8,445 bases of DNA from an uncultured Bacteroidota bacterium (GTDB taxonomy: Bacteria > Bacteroidota > Bacteroidia > Bacteroidales > P3), in assembly GCA_900545215.1 (NCBI GenBank), contig UQXW01000066.1, positions 1 through 8,445 on the forward strand, in the 5' to 3' direction. Below, in pieces: positions 1 through 6,567 of the stretch. Position 1 is the first letter of the stretch; each line of letters opens with the position of its first letter. The notes below the pieces were generated by a model that was not told the origin of the DNA, did no database searches, and worked only from the letters and a program-made list of their open reading frames with translations. A program made the position numbers and the translations under genes.

Positions 1-350
1 AACGGCGGAATTTTAAGGAAAGCGGCTTGTTCGGCATGCGAGTCCTCGGGGTACTCTTTTATGAGTCTGTCCAAGAGTGCTATTGCGGGCAGACACTCCT
101 TGCGGTTCGCCAAAATGTCGGCTGCTCTGTAAAGATAAGCGGCAGAGAGTGTGTCCTGCGGATAAGCCTCGACGTAAGCCTTGTACATGTTCACCAAACT
201 GTCGGCATCTTTCGGGCTTATGCTTTTGGCATCTTGCAAAACGGCGTTCTCCATTTGTGCAATGCTTTCAAGTTGTTTCTTTTGTTCGCTTTTGCCGCCG
301 CATGCGAACAAGGCAAAGGCGGATAAGACGAGAATGAAATTTCTTTTCAT
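1..350 (-). CDS. TPR-type lipoprotein, partial (C-terminus beyond window edge)
   Basis: The minus strand is open from an ATG at 350 to the window edge, giving 116 codons without a stop. Residues 1-16 form a lipoprotein signal (MKRN, then a hydrophobic stretch) ending in the lipobox LFAC, with the lipidated cysteine at 17 followed by GGKSEQ. The mature part is all alpha-helical in character. Segments such as AYVEAYPQD, AAYLYRAADIL and ALLDRLIKEYPEDSHAEQAA have the spacing of tetratricopeptide helices (about residues 55-112). It starts three bases after the def stop codon, so it is the third gene of the ruvX-def operon. From memory, Bacteroidales often carry such a TPR lipoprotein between def and thrS, so thrS may follow off the left edge. 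Its molecular role is unknown. Lipoprotein and operon assignment are firm; the TPR call rests on the pattern of a partial sequence. Confidence 0.85.
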   Translation of the reverse strand, partial: MKRNFILVLSAFALFACGGKSEQKKQLESIAQMENAVLQDAKSISPKDADSLVNMYKAYVEAYPQDTLSAAYLYRAADILANRKECLPAIALLDRLIKEYPEDSHAEQAAFLKIPP

Positions 351-353
351 CGC

Positions 354-923
354 TTACTTCTTTTTTGTGTGAGGTTGCTTCATCTTGTAGCCCGGATTCA
401 CCTTTCCATTGGCTATATCGTTCAATTTTCTCTTCAAAAGAGTTCGTCTCAACGGGCTGAGCCTGTCGGTGAACACCTTGCCCTCCAAATGGTCGTACTC
501 GTGTTGAAAAACCCTTGCCCGTATGCCTGTGAACTCTTCGGTGTGTTCCTCGAAATTCTCGTCGAGATATTTCACCACGACGATGCTCGGTCTCGCCACC
601 TCTTCGTGAATGTCCGGCAAAGAGAGACAACCCTCTTGGAAATCGGTCCAAAGTTCGCCCTTTGCTTCGAGAAGTTGAGGGTTGATGAAGACTTTCTTGA
701 AGCCTTCGCCCTCGGGATAAGTCTCTTTGAAGGGTGCTGCGTCCACGACTATCAATCGTATCGACAAATCCACCTGAGGAGCTGCCAAACCGACACCGTT
801 GGCTGCGTACATGGTGGAAAACATGTCCTCGATCAGTTCTTTCAATTCGGGATAATCCTTGTCTATTTCGACAGCTCTTTGCTTCAAAACGGAAGCACCG
901 TATCCCACTATCGGTAATATCAT
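354..923 (-). CDS. def: Peptide deformylase
   Basis: This 189-residue cytoplasmic metalloenzyme removes the formyl group from the N-terminal methionine of new proteins. All three family motifs are present in order: motif 1 GVGLAAPQ at residues 43-50, motif 2 EGCLS at 97-101 and motif 3 HEYDH at 141-145. Cys99, His141 and His145 are the expected metal ligands and Glu142 the catalytic acid. Length and the start at MILPIV, immediately before the conserved YG region, fit full-length bacterial deformylases. The C-terminus is a basic tail ending in KKK. It lies 11 bases downstream of ruvX and three bases upstream of the lipoprotein start, so it is translated from the same transcript. Nothing is missing or unusual. 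Confidence 0.98.
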   Translation of the reverse strand: MILPIVGYGASVLKQRAVEIDKDYPELKELIEDMFSTMYAANGVGLAAPQVDLSIRLIVVDAAPFKETYPEGEGFKKVFINPQLLEAKGELWTDFQEGCLSLPDIHEEVARPSIVVVKYLDENFEEHTEEFTGIRARVFQHEYDHLEGKVFTDRLSPLRRTLLKRKLNDIANGKVNPGYKMKQPHTKKK

Positions 924-934
924 ATCAGAATATC

Positions 935-1348
935 TTATTTTTTCATTTGCATGAAGTCTTGCAGTATAAGCACGGCTGCGACAGAGTCGATAAGTCCTTT
1001 GTCCTGACGTTTCTTTTTCTTCAAGCCCGATTGTGCTATTGCCTGACTTGCAATCTTGGAAGTAAATCGCTCATCTATCATGTAGATGTCCATCTCAGGG
1101 AAAGCCTTTGCAAGATTATCGACAAAGATATGCACAGCCTTTGCCGATTCGGAGGGCGTATTGTTCATCTGCTTGGGGTCTCCGACAACTATTGCTTCGA
1201 CTTCTTCCCGCGACATGTACTCTTTCAGATACGGAAAGATGTCTACGGTCGGCACTGTCGCCAACTTTGTTGCTATAACCTGCATGTAATCGCTCACGGC
1301 GAGCCCAACTCTTTTTGTTCCGTAATCTATGGCCAACAATCTTCCCAC
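935..1348 (-). CDS. ruvX: YqgF/RuvX family putative Holliday junction resolvase or pre-16S rRNA nuclease
   Basis: This is an RNase H-fold nuclease of 137 residues, matching the usual 135-140 of the family. In E. coli, YqgF is needed for 16S rRNA 5'-end maturation; resolvase activity is the older prediction. Near the N-terminus is LAIDYGTKRVGLAVSD (residues 5-20), with catalytic Asp8. DERFTS follows at 92-97 with Glu93, and DSVAAVLILQ at 121-130 with Asp121, so the three expected acidic residues are present. The start is taken as GTG at 1346-1348. The in-frame ATG at 1462 would add residues unlike the family, lies upstream of the promoter at 1391-1421, and would run through the lipocalin terminator. 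No ATG lies closer in this frame. It is the first gene of the operon with def and the TPR lipoprotein. Confidence 0.93.
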   Translation of the reverse strand: MGRLLAIDYGTKRVGLAVSDYMQVIATKLATVPTVDIFPYLKEYMSREEVEAIVVGDPKQMNNTPSESAKAVHIFVDNLAKAFPEMDIYMIDERFTSKIASQAIAQSGLKKKKRQDKGLIDSVAAVLILQDFMQMKK

Positions 1349-1390
1349 TTGATTCGATTTTTGTTTTGTTCGTTTTGATCTTACGCCTTG

Positions 1391-1421
1391 CAAATGTACG
1401 AAAAAATAATGAAAAGGCAAC
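1391..1421 (-). promoter_or_regulatory. Bacteroidetes-type promoter of the ruvX-def operon
   Basis: On the minus strand, GTTG (1418-1421) is followed after 19 bases by TACATTTG (1391-1398). This matches the Bacteroidetes housekeeping promoter TTTG-N19-21-TAnnTTTG, with one mismatch in the -33 box. Transcription would begin around 1380-1386, leaving a leader of roughly 35 bases before the GTG start of ruvX. The -33 box lies inside the terminator hairpin of the upstream lipocalin gene. Confidence 0.7.
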
Positions 1422-1454
1422 TCACTGCCGCAAAAGCGGCGGAATTGCCTTTTC
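1411..1454 (-). terminator. Two-part terminator hairpin downstream of the lipocalin gene
   Basis: A long inverted repeat lies 22 bases past the lipocalin stop. The outer arms AAAAGGCAA (1412-1420) and TTGCCTTTT (1445-1453) pair perfectly over 9 bp, with one more G-C pair at 1411/1454. The inner arms (1425-1431 and 1436-1442) pair over 7 bp with one G-T wobble and an AAAA loop. On the minus strand the stem ends in TTTTC and is followed by a T-rich stretch (ATTATTTTTT), as expected of an intrinsic terminator. On the plus strand it also ends in TTTT, but no plus-strand gene needs it. Confidence 0.8.
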
Positions 1455-1475
1455 GACTTCAACGAAAAATGCTGT

Positions 1476-2018
1476 TTATTTCTGCGAAACGAAAATCAGA
1501 GCCGCCGTATCGTATCCTCTTTTCTCTATCTTGGTCATCAATTTGTCGAGAACGGCTCCTTCAATCTTAGGACTTCTGCTTAAAATCCACAGATACTTTC
1601 CGGAACTTCCCCCGATGACCGCATAATTGTATTCTTCATCTGTCTCCAATATGTTATAGTCCGAATAGAACCACAGGAAAAACGAGACTTCCAATTCACC
1701 GGCTCGTTTGCCTTTCTTCTGTCTGGCTTTTCCGATTATCTCTTTTCGTTTCCCGTTCTTCATTCCCGAATTGACGACTTTGATATTCCCGTTCGGCAAC
1801 AACGTATAGTCTGCCCGCACCTCGCTCATGCCTTTCTCGAACCTGTGGTCGTATCTCGCTATCTCGAACCAAGTTCCCATAAAACGCGATACTTCCAAAT
1901 GTTCAATCGTTGTTACGTTTACTGTTTTCATTTTCTCATTTGTTTGACATGCTTCCAAGACAAACACAGCCATAAGCATCATTAGAAACTTACCATAAGC
2001 CCATTTCGCAATCTTCAT
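1476..2018 (-). CDS. Blc-like lipocalin lipoprotein
   Basis: This is a 180-residue predicted lipoprotein of the bacterial lipocalin (Blc/apolipoprotein D) family, which binds fatty acids or lysophospholipids, usually at the outer membrane under envelope stress. The signal segment (about residues 9-23) ends in LEAC with lipid-carrying Cys24. The lipocalin signature MGTWFEIARYDHRFEKG is at 47-63. YAVIGG at 132-137 and LWILSRSP at 143-150 match the second and third conserved regions, with Arg148 as the conserved arginine. A basic segment (about 89-106, rich in Lys and Arg) sits where many Blc homologues have a charged loop. It appears to be its own transcription unit: 152 bases separate it from the CoA-transferase gene upstream, and a strong terminator follows. 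I could not find a convincing promoter. The ligand and physiological role in this organism are inferred only from the family. Confidence 0.92.
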   Translation of the reverse strand: MKIAKWAYGKFLMMLMAVFVLEACQTNEKMKTVNVTTIEHLEVSRFMGTWFEIARYDHRFEKGMSEVRADYTLLPNGNIKVVNSGMKNGKRKEIIGKARQKKGKRAGELEVSFFLWFYSDYNILETDEEYNYAVIGGSSGKYLWILSRSPKIEGAVLDKLMTKIEKRGYDTAALIFVSQK

Positions 2019-2170
2019 TTTGCTTTCATTTCCGAAGAAACAGCCTTTGAGAATAATTGTTCAAAGAATTGAAAAAAAGCGACAGGCTTATCATCTTCCT
2101 TTCGCAAAGAAGAGACATGCCCGCCGCATTAGCAATAGAATATGTATGTATTTTACTTCTTTGAAGTCGC

Positions 2171-3478
2171 TTATTTCTGTACGTAACGGAAGTGAGAGCC
2201 GTATCTTTCAAAGGCTGCTCTTTCCAATTCTTCCCTATGGTCGGGGTGAGCTACCGAAATCAACAATCTTGCTCTCTCCTGCAAACTCTTTCCGTAAAGA
2301 TTGACAGCACCGTATTCGGTTACGAACCAATGAATGTGGTTTCTTGTCGTAACGCAACCTGCTCCCGGTGTAAGTATCGGAGCTATCTTCGATATTCCGT
2401 TCTTGGTTACGGACGGCATTGCTATGATTGCTTTTCCGCCTTCGGAGCGGGAAGCTCCGTAAATGAAGTCTATTTGCCCTCCGACGCCGGAGAAGAATTT
2501 CGTTCCCAAGGAATCGGCACATACCTGACCTGTTATATCGACCTGCAAAGCCGAGTTGATTGCCGTCATCTTCGGTTGCTGAGCGATAACGAACGGATCG
2601 TTGGTATAGCCTACGTCCATCATTGCAACCATAGGGTTGTTATCGATGAAGTCATAGACTTTTTGGCTTCCCATAAGGAAAGTGGACACCATTTTGCCTT
2701 TATCCAATTTCTTGTTCGCTCCGTTTATCACACCGCTTTCGACCAAAGGCAACACTCCGTCGGCAAACATTTCGGTGTGAATACCGAGGTTCTTGTGGTT
2801 TCCGAGCTGTGCCAAAACCGCATTCGGAATTGCACCTATACCCATTTGAAGACAAGCTCCGTCTTCTATCAATTCCGCACAATATTTGCCTATTGCAACC
2901 TCCTGTTCGTTCGGTTGGGAGAAGTGAGCAGGCATCAAAGGCGTGTTATCCTCTACAAAGATGTCTATCATGGACATCGGTATCATTGCATCGCCGAAAG
3001 AACGCGGCACATTGGGATTTACCACCGCTATAACGGTCTTTGCAACCTCCACGGCAGCCAATGTGGCATCGACGCTCGTTCCCAAAGAAACGTATCCGTG
3101 TGCATCGGGAGGACAAACCTGCACCATGGCGACATCGCAAGGCAGATAACCCTCTCTGTACAACTTTTGGGTTTCGCTCAAAAAGATAGGAATGTAATCT
3201 GCGTAACCTGCCTGAACGTCTTTTCTCACATTGGAACCCACAAAGAAAGCATCATGTTGGAAAATGCCTTCGAACTCTTGGTTTGCGTAAGGTGCAGGAC
3301 CTTCCGTGTGCAGGTGGTGGATATAAACGTTCTTGAACTCTTTGTTTCTTCCCCTTTCGCACATTGCCTCTATCAAACACTCCGGAGCAGAGGCAACACT
3401 GCTCAAATGGATATGGTCTCCGCTTTTGATGACCTTGACGGCTTCCGCCGCCGATACCGCTTTATATGTATTATTCAT
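2171..3478 (-). CDS. Acetyl-CoA hydrolase/CoA-transferase family protein (4-hydroxybutyrate or butyryl/succinyl:acetate CoA-transferase type)
   Basis: This 435-residue cytoplasmic enzyme belongs to the family that moves CoA between acyl groups through a glutamyl-CoA intermediate. Visible marks are the N-terminal alpha/beta domain (GDHIHLSSVASAPECL at about 20-35), VQVCPPDAHGYVSLGTSVD at 119-137, GIGAIPNAVLAQL at 213-225, GIHTEMFADG at 232-241 with Glu236 as likely catalytic residue, and the CoA-binding region GVGGQIDF at 331-338. Length and motifs fit the 4-hydroxybutyrate CoA-transferase (AbfT/Cat2) branch. Related enzymes transferring CoA from butyryl-CoA or succinyl-CoA to acetate look alike, so the substrate cannot be fixed here. 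Such enzymes serve amino acid or succinate fermentation to short-chain acids in anaerobic Bacteroidales. No partner gene of that pathway is in the window. It seems to be a single-gene unit, divergent from the nitroreductase. Confidence 0.9.
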   Translation of the reverse strand: MNNTYKAVSAAEAVKVIKSGDHIHLSSVASAPECLIEAMCERGRNKEFKNVYIHHLHTEGPAPYANQEFEGIFQHDAFFVGSNVRKDVQAGYADYIPIFLSETQKLYREGYLPCDVAMVQVCPPDAHGYVSLGTSVDATLAAVEVAKTVIAVVNPNVPRSFGDAMIPMSMIDIFVEDNTPLMPAHFSQPNEQEVAIGKYCAELIEDGACLQMGIGAIPNAVLAQLGNHKNLGIHTEMFADGVLPLVESGVINGANKKLDKGKMVSTFLMGSQKVYDFIDNNPMVAMMDVGYTNDPFVIAQQPKMTAINSALQVDITGQVCADSLGTKFFSGVGGQIDFIYGASRSEGGKAIIAMPSVTKNGISKIAPILTPGAGCVTTRNHIHWFVTEYGAVNLYGKSLQERARLLISVAHPDHREELERAAFERYGSHFRYVQK

Positions 3479-3505
3479 TATAATATTATGTTTTTCTCAA
3501 CCGTG

Positions 3506-3513
3506 CAAAGATA
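3506..3513 (-). promoter_or_regulatory. Candidate -7 box of the CoA-transferase gene
   Basis: The minus strand reads TATCTTTG, a perfect TAnnTTTG and identical to the dnaX -7 box, 27 bases before the ATG. No TTTG or TTG occurs at the expected 19-21 base spacing upstream, so the -33 element is weak or absent. It is supported by position and by the identical box elsewhere in the window, not by a full promoter match. Confidence 0.45.
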
Positions 3514-3631
3514 CGAAATTGTGTCGGGTGTACCGATTAAAGCAGGTACTTATTTTTTCGTTTCGAGACAATAAGCCGGAACGGAACCTCGTTACTTCTC
3601 TGTCTTTAATACAATTACAAAAACGAGAGAT

Positions 3632-4321
3632 ATGAAAAAAGCATTAGCCGTAACAGCTGCCGCACTACTGTTCACCGGTGTGGCACAAGCTCAAAAAATC
3701 ACGGAAGAAAGCCAAATCGTGATGAAAAACATCGAAACACGCACCAGCGTAAGGCAATACTCGGGAGAGAAAATAGAGATTGACGAATTTGTCAAGCCGT
3801 TGTTGCATGCCGCAATGAGTGCCCCGAGTGCCATGAACCGCCAGCCGTGGGAATTCATAGTGATAAGAGATCGAGACATGCTCGACAAGATGAGTGAAGA
3901 GTTCAAAAACGCAGCCCATCTCAAAACGGCACAATTTGCAATCATCGTTTGCGGAAACATGAAAGAAGCCATAGAGGGCGAAGGACGCGGTTTCTGGGTA
4001 CAGGATTGCAGTGCGGCAACGGAGAACCTGCTTTTGGCAGCACACAGCATGGGATTGGGAGCCGTATGGTGCGGCATTTATCCGAGCAAGGAAAGAACCA
4101 AACAACTGCAAGACTTCCTTGCGCTTCCCGAACACATCGTTCCACTGAACATAATCCCGATAGGCGTACCAGAAAAGGAACAAGCACCGAAAGACAAGTG
4201 GAAAGAAGAAAAAATACACTTCGACAAATACGACACTTCCCGCGATGTGAAGATGGAGAAAACCGCAACACACAAAGACATCAAGAAAGGCTCGCTCCAA
4301 ATAAAAGGGAAAAAGAAATAG
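3632..4321 (+). CDS. Exported nitroreductase-family flavoprotein
   Basis: This 229-residue protein has the FMN-dependent nitroreductase fold, whose members use NAD(P)H to reduce nitro groups, quinones or flavins. Fold marks are RTSVRQYSGEKI at 37-48 (phosphate-binding arginines of FMN), SAPSAMNRQPWEFIVI at 63-78, the helix ENLLLAAHSMGLGAVWCG at 131-148 and IIPIGVPEKE at 174-183. The N-terminus is a classical Sec signal: MKK, a hydrophobic core, then AQA at 18-20 with likely cleavage before Gln21. Most characterised family members are cytoplasmic, so export would place the enzyme in the periplasm; its physiological electron donor there is unknown. The C-terminal 25 residues (about 205-229) are a lysine-rich tail outside the usual fold. 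It is the only plus-strand gene, divergent from the CoA-transferase and convergent with the hydrolase. Its promoter is not evident in the 153-base gap upstream. The family is sure, the substrate unknown. Confidence 0.9.
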   Translation: MKKALAVTAAALLFTGVAQAQKITEESQIVMKNIETRTSVRQYSGEKIEIDEFVKPLLHAAMSAPSAMNRQPWEFIVIRDRDMLDKMSEEFKNAAHLKTAQFAIIVCGNMKEAIEGEGRGFWVQDCSAATENLLLAAHSMGLGAVWCGIYPSKERTKQLQDFLALPEHIVPLNIIPIGVPEKEQAPKDKWKEEKIHFDKYDTSRDVKMEKTATHKDIKKGSLQIKGKKK

Positions 4322-4342
4322 CATCAAAATCGGAAAACAGTA

Positions 4343-4374
4343 AAACGCCGTTCTGTTGTTGCAGAACGGCGTTT
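4343..4374. terminator. Hairpin 1 of a tandem pair between convergent genes
   Basis: The arms AAACGCCGTTCTG (4343-4355) and CAGAACGGCGTTT (4362-4374) pair perfectly over 13 bp around a 6-base loop. On the minus strand the stem is followed by TTTT and a T-rich stretch, so it can end transcription arriving from the hydrolase gene. On the plus strand it is followed by TTTCGTTATTTTATT, so it can also act after the nitroreductase, whose stop is 21 bases upstream. Confidence 0.8.
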
Positions 4375-4382
4375 CGTTATTT

Positions 4383-4418
4383 TATTCCGCCGTTTCGTTT
4401 TCTTGAAACGGCGGAATA
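4383..4418 (+). terminator. Hairpin 2 of a tandem pair, nitroreductase terminator
   Basis: The arms TATTCCGCCGTTTC (4383-4396) and GAAACGGCGGAATA (4405-4418) pair perfectly over 14 bp around an 8-base loop, followed on the plus strand by GTTTTT (4419-4424). This is a textbook intrinsic terminator for plus-strand transcription. Its arms share the core CGCCGTT/AACGGCG with hairpin 1, nine bases upstream. Confidence 0.8.
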
Positions 4419-4500
4419 GTTTTTCACTTGCAAAAAACAGATATTCCTTTGCTTACAGGTATCGGACAAAACAGCGAATTAAAAGGTGAAAGCAATACTC

Positions 4501-5241
4501 TCAATGACTGAAAACCCAATCGAGACGATTCTTGGTATAGCTTTGCTTGCAGGTTGCTTCATGCGTCCGACCCGTTTCGGTTTCAAACATGCAATCTCCT
4601 CCGAATGATTTCACCTTATCGACGAACTCGGCGACAATATCAATATCCATTATTGCGTCATCGGTTCCCATAACTGTGAAGTAGGGTGTTTTTGCCACAT
4701 CTTCCGCATTGCATTTGGAAAGATTGCCTGCAACCGGCATGGCTGCCGCAAACAAATCCGGATAAGAGGAAATCATTCCCCATGTTCCGGTGCCTCCCAT
4801 CGAGCCTCCGAAGATGTAAATCTTTTGTTCATCGACAAGCTGTTCCGATACGTAAAGGTCGATAAGCGATTTCAAAACTCCGTTCATCATTCCGCCCCAT
4901 GATTTGTCCGAAGGGCATTGAGGAATGAGAATTATGGCATTCGACTTTTGCGAAACGAGATGATTGCATATAGAATCTACTGCCGGTTATTTCATCTGTG
5001 CTTCGTTGTCCGACCCTTTGCTCGACCCTCCGTGCAAATAGAGAACCAAAGCCGGCTTTCGGCTGCCATCATGAATGATTTCCGTTTTTCTGTAAGGCAT
5101 AATCACGTTTGCAAACTCTGTTTGCTCATACGAAAATACCACCTCCTTAACCGCTTGTTCTTCATTGCTCGTTTTCTCTTCCTTTTCGCACGAGACAAAA
5201 GCAAAAGACAGCAAAATCAAAAATAAAACTCTTGTCCTCAT
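4501..5241 (-). pseudogene. Alpha/beta-hydrolase (esterase-like) lipoprotein interrupted by an in-frame TAA
   Basis: One reading frame runs from ATG at 5241 to TGA at 4501 (246 codons before the stop), broken only by TAA at codon 85 (4987-4989). The first 84 codons encode a lipoprotein signal ending FVSC (Cys18), then a beta strand and the oxyanion-hole region LVLYLHGGSSKGSDN. After the stop the same frame continues with PAVDSICNHL, LIPQCPSDKSWGG and the catalytic core: GGSMGG with nucleophile Ser147, GTDDAIMD with likely Asp194 or Asp195, and RTHEATC with His227. The parts join into one esterase of the dienelactone hydrolase/PHB-depolymerase-like group. The codon was probably CAA (Gln), so one C-to-T change explains the break. 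The short product lacks the whole triad, and the C-terminal part has no evident signal or good start of its own. It lies 21 bases after the antiporter gene, probably in its transcript. Natural substrate unknown. Recent pseudogene, readthrough or sequence error cannot be told apart here. Confidence 0.85.
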
Positions 5242-5262
5242 GATATGTGATTCGATTGCATT

Positions 5263-6549
5263 TTATTCTTTCGTATTCTCTTCTTCCGGTTTCGGCATTT
5301 CATTCGGTTCTTCCTTGCTTTTCATGGGTCTTTGCTTGAAGACAAATCGCAGAAGTATGTTCACACGGGGAAATTTCTCTATCGAGAGTATGAGCAGGGA
5401 GCAAAGCAGAATGGAGAACAGCACAACGGAGAAGGTTATGTACTTAATCTCTGTTCCGCCTTCCAATCCCAACTGCTCGGGTACGGAAGCAAGCACGGCG
5501 GCTGCAAGTCCTTTCGGTATCATTACGGCAATGGTGCTTCTGTCAAAGGCATTGGCGGAGCCGGGGGAGAAGAACTTGGCAGTTATAATGCGAACGACGA
5601 CCAAGGCTGCCGTTATCACGGCTCCTATCGCCAAGGATTTTCCGTCCGAAAAAGGAATGCTCAAACCGACATAGACGAAGAAGAATGTTTTCAGCACGAA
5701 GCCTATCTCTCCGATGAAGGCATGTTCGTTTTCGTTCAGCTTCAGATTCTTGTTTCTTTGGTATTTCTCCAAGAATTTGAAGTTGAAATATTCCATGTTG
5801 GCTATCGTAATTCCGAAAGCGAGCGAAGCTATCGCCCCGCTGTACCCCAAGACCTCGGCAAGCCCGTAAATGATGAAGAGATACGCCGGTGTAAGGAACA
5901 TGGAGTTGCGAAGACGTCGAATCTTCTGCAACAGGCTCGCCCAAACCATTGCTCCGACAAATCCCAAGAGGGTTGCCAAGACGAAAGATGCCAATACGTT
6001 GCCCGCAACCTTGCCGACGTTCAAACCGCTGCCCATAAGTTTTGCGTCCATGAAAGCAAAGGCGAACACGATACAGAGAACGTCCGTTATGGCTGACTCA
6101 AGGATAAGAGCGGTCTTGGTTTGGGTGGTAAGTTTCAGGTGCTGGGCAAGCGGAATGACCACTGCCGATGATGTACCCGCCAATATGCTGCAGGTAATCA
6201 TGCAATTCAACAAGTCCATTCCGAAGAGATGGCAGATGATACCAACGGTTACGGCGGCGGCAATGAAGCTGCTGACCGTCAGTTTGACCGTCGAACGCCA
6301 TGATTGTTGCAAATCGCTTATGCTTATGCCTGTTCCGCCCTCGAAAAGTATGACCACAAGGGTTATGGAGGTGAACACTCCGCCCACGCTGCCGAAATCG
6401 GACGGCTGAACGAACTTCAATACCGGTCCTATCAAGACACCTATAATCAATAGCAAAAGCACATCTGGTATTTTCCTCTTGCTGAACATCATCGAGAAGA
6501 GGTGAGCGGAGAAAACGAGAATTCCCAAAAATATAAGTGCTGTTCCCAT
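5263..6549 (-). CDS. CPA1-type cation/proton antiporter (NhaP-like)
   Basis: This 428-residue inner-membrane protein has about twelve hydrophobic segments, as in monovalent cation/proton antiporters that regulate internal pH and Na+ or K+. Family marks are RKIPDVLLLLIIGVLIGP at 25-42, LFEGGTGI at 68-75, AGTSSAVVIPLAQHL at 124-138, LESAITD at 150-156 with the ion-binding Asp156, FFFVYVGLSI at 289-298 and PKGLAAAVLA at 345-354. The residue before Asp156 is Thr, where classical CPA1 proteins have Asn and CPA2 proteins Asp. The last 25 residues are a hydrophilic tail rich in Glu, Lys and Pro, without a TrkA-C or cNMP domain. It starts 18 bases after the dnaX stop and ends 21 bases before the hydrolase, so it likely shares the dnaX transcript. 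Which ion is carried cannot be judged from sequence. Confidence 0.92.
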   Translation of the reverse strand: MGTALIFLGILVFSAHLFSMMFSKRKIPDVLLLLIIGVLIGPVLKFVQPSDFGSVGGVFTSITLVVILFEGGTGISISDLQQSWRSTVKLTVSSFIAAAVTVGIICHLFGMDLLNCMITCSILAGTSSAVVIPLAQHLKLTTQTKTALILESAITDVLCIVFAFAFMDAKLMGSGLNVGKVAGNVLASFVLATLLGFVGAMVWASLLQKIRRLRNSMFLTPAYLFIIYGLAEVLGYSGAIASLAFGITIANMEYFNFKFLEKYQRNKNLKLNENEHAFIGEIGFVLKTFFFVYVGLSIPFSDGKSLAIGAVITAALVVVRIITAKFFSPGSANAFDRSTIAVMIPKGLAAAVLASVPEQLGLEGGTEIKYITFSVVLFSILLCSLLILSIEKFPRVNILLRFVFKQRPMKSKEEPNEMPKPEEENTKE

Positions 6550-6567
6550 AGGTGTATGCTTTTATTA

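Noticed and set aside
1349..1462. N-terminal extension of ruvX to the ATG at 1462
   Set aside because: The extra residues do not resemble the family, they are encoded across the terminator and the promoter, and GTG at 1348 gives the normal family length.
2062..2069. ATTCTTTG on the minus strand as a lipocalin -7 box
   Set aside because: It departs from TAnnTTTG at the first two positions in effect (AT for TA), and no TTTG lies at the right spacing upstream.
2070..2090. Short stem AAGC/GCTT followed by a T-run after the CoA-transferase as a terminator
   Set aside because: The stem is only 4 bp. The T-run is suggestive, but the hairpin is too weak to call.
2192..3574. Long plus-strand open frame of 460 codons opposite the CoA-transferase
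   Set aside because: Its translation is rich in Cys, His, Arg and Tyr without recognisable motifs, and the minus strand encodes a well-conserved enzyme over the same bases, so it is an antisense shadow.
3535..3631. A promoter for the nitroreductase in the divergent gap
   Set aside because: No TAnnTTTG occurs on the plus strand. The nearest candidates (TACTTATT, TGTCTTTA) have at least two mismatches and no -33 partner.
4501..4890. The C-terminal hydrolase half as an independent gene from ATG 4890
   Set aside because: The frame continues upstream of this ATG with sequence that fits the hydrolase core back to the TAA, and the piece would lack the first part of the fold and any signal peptide.
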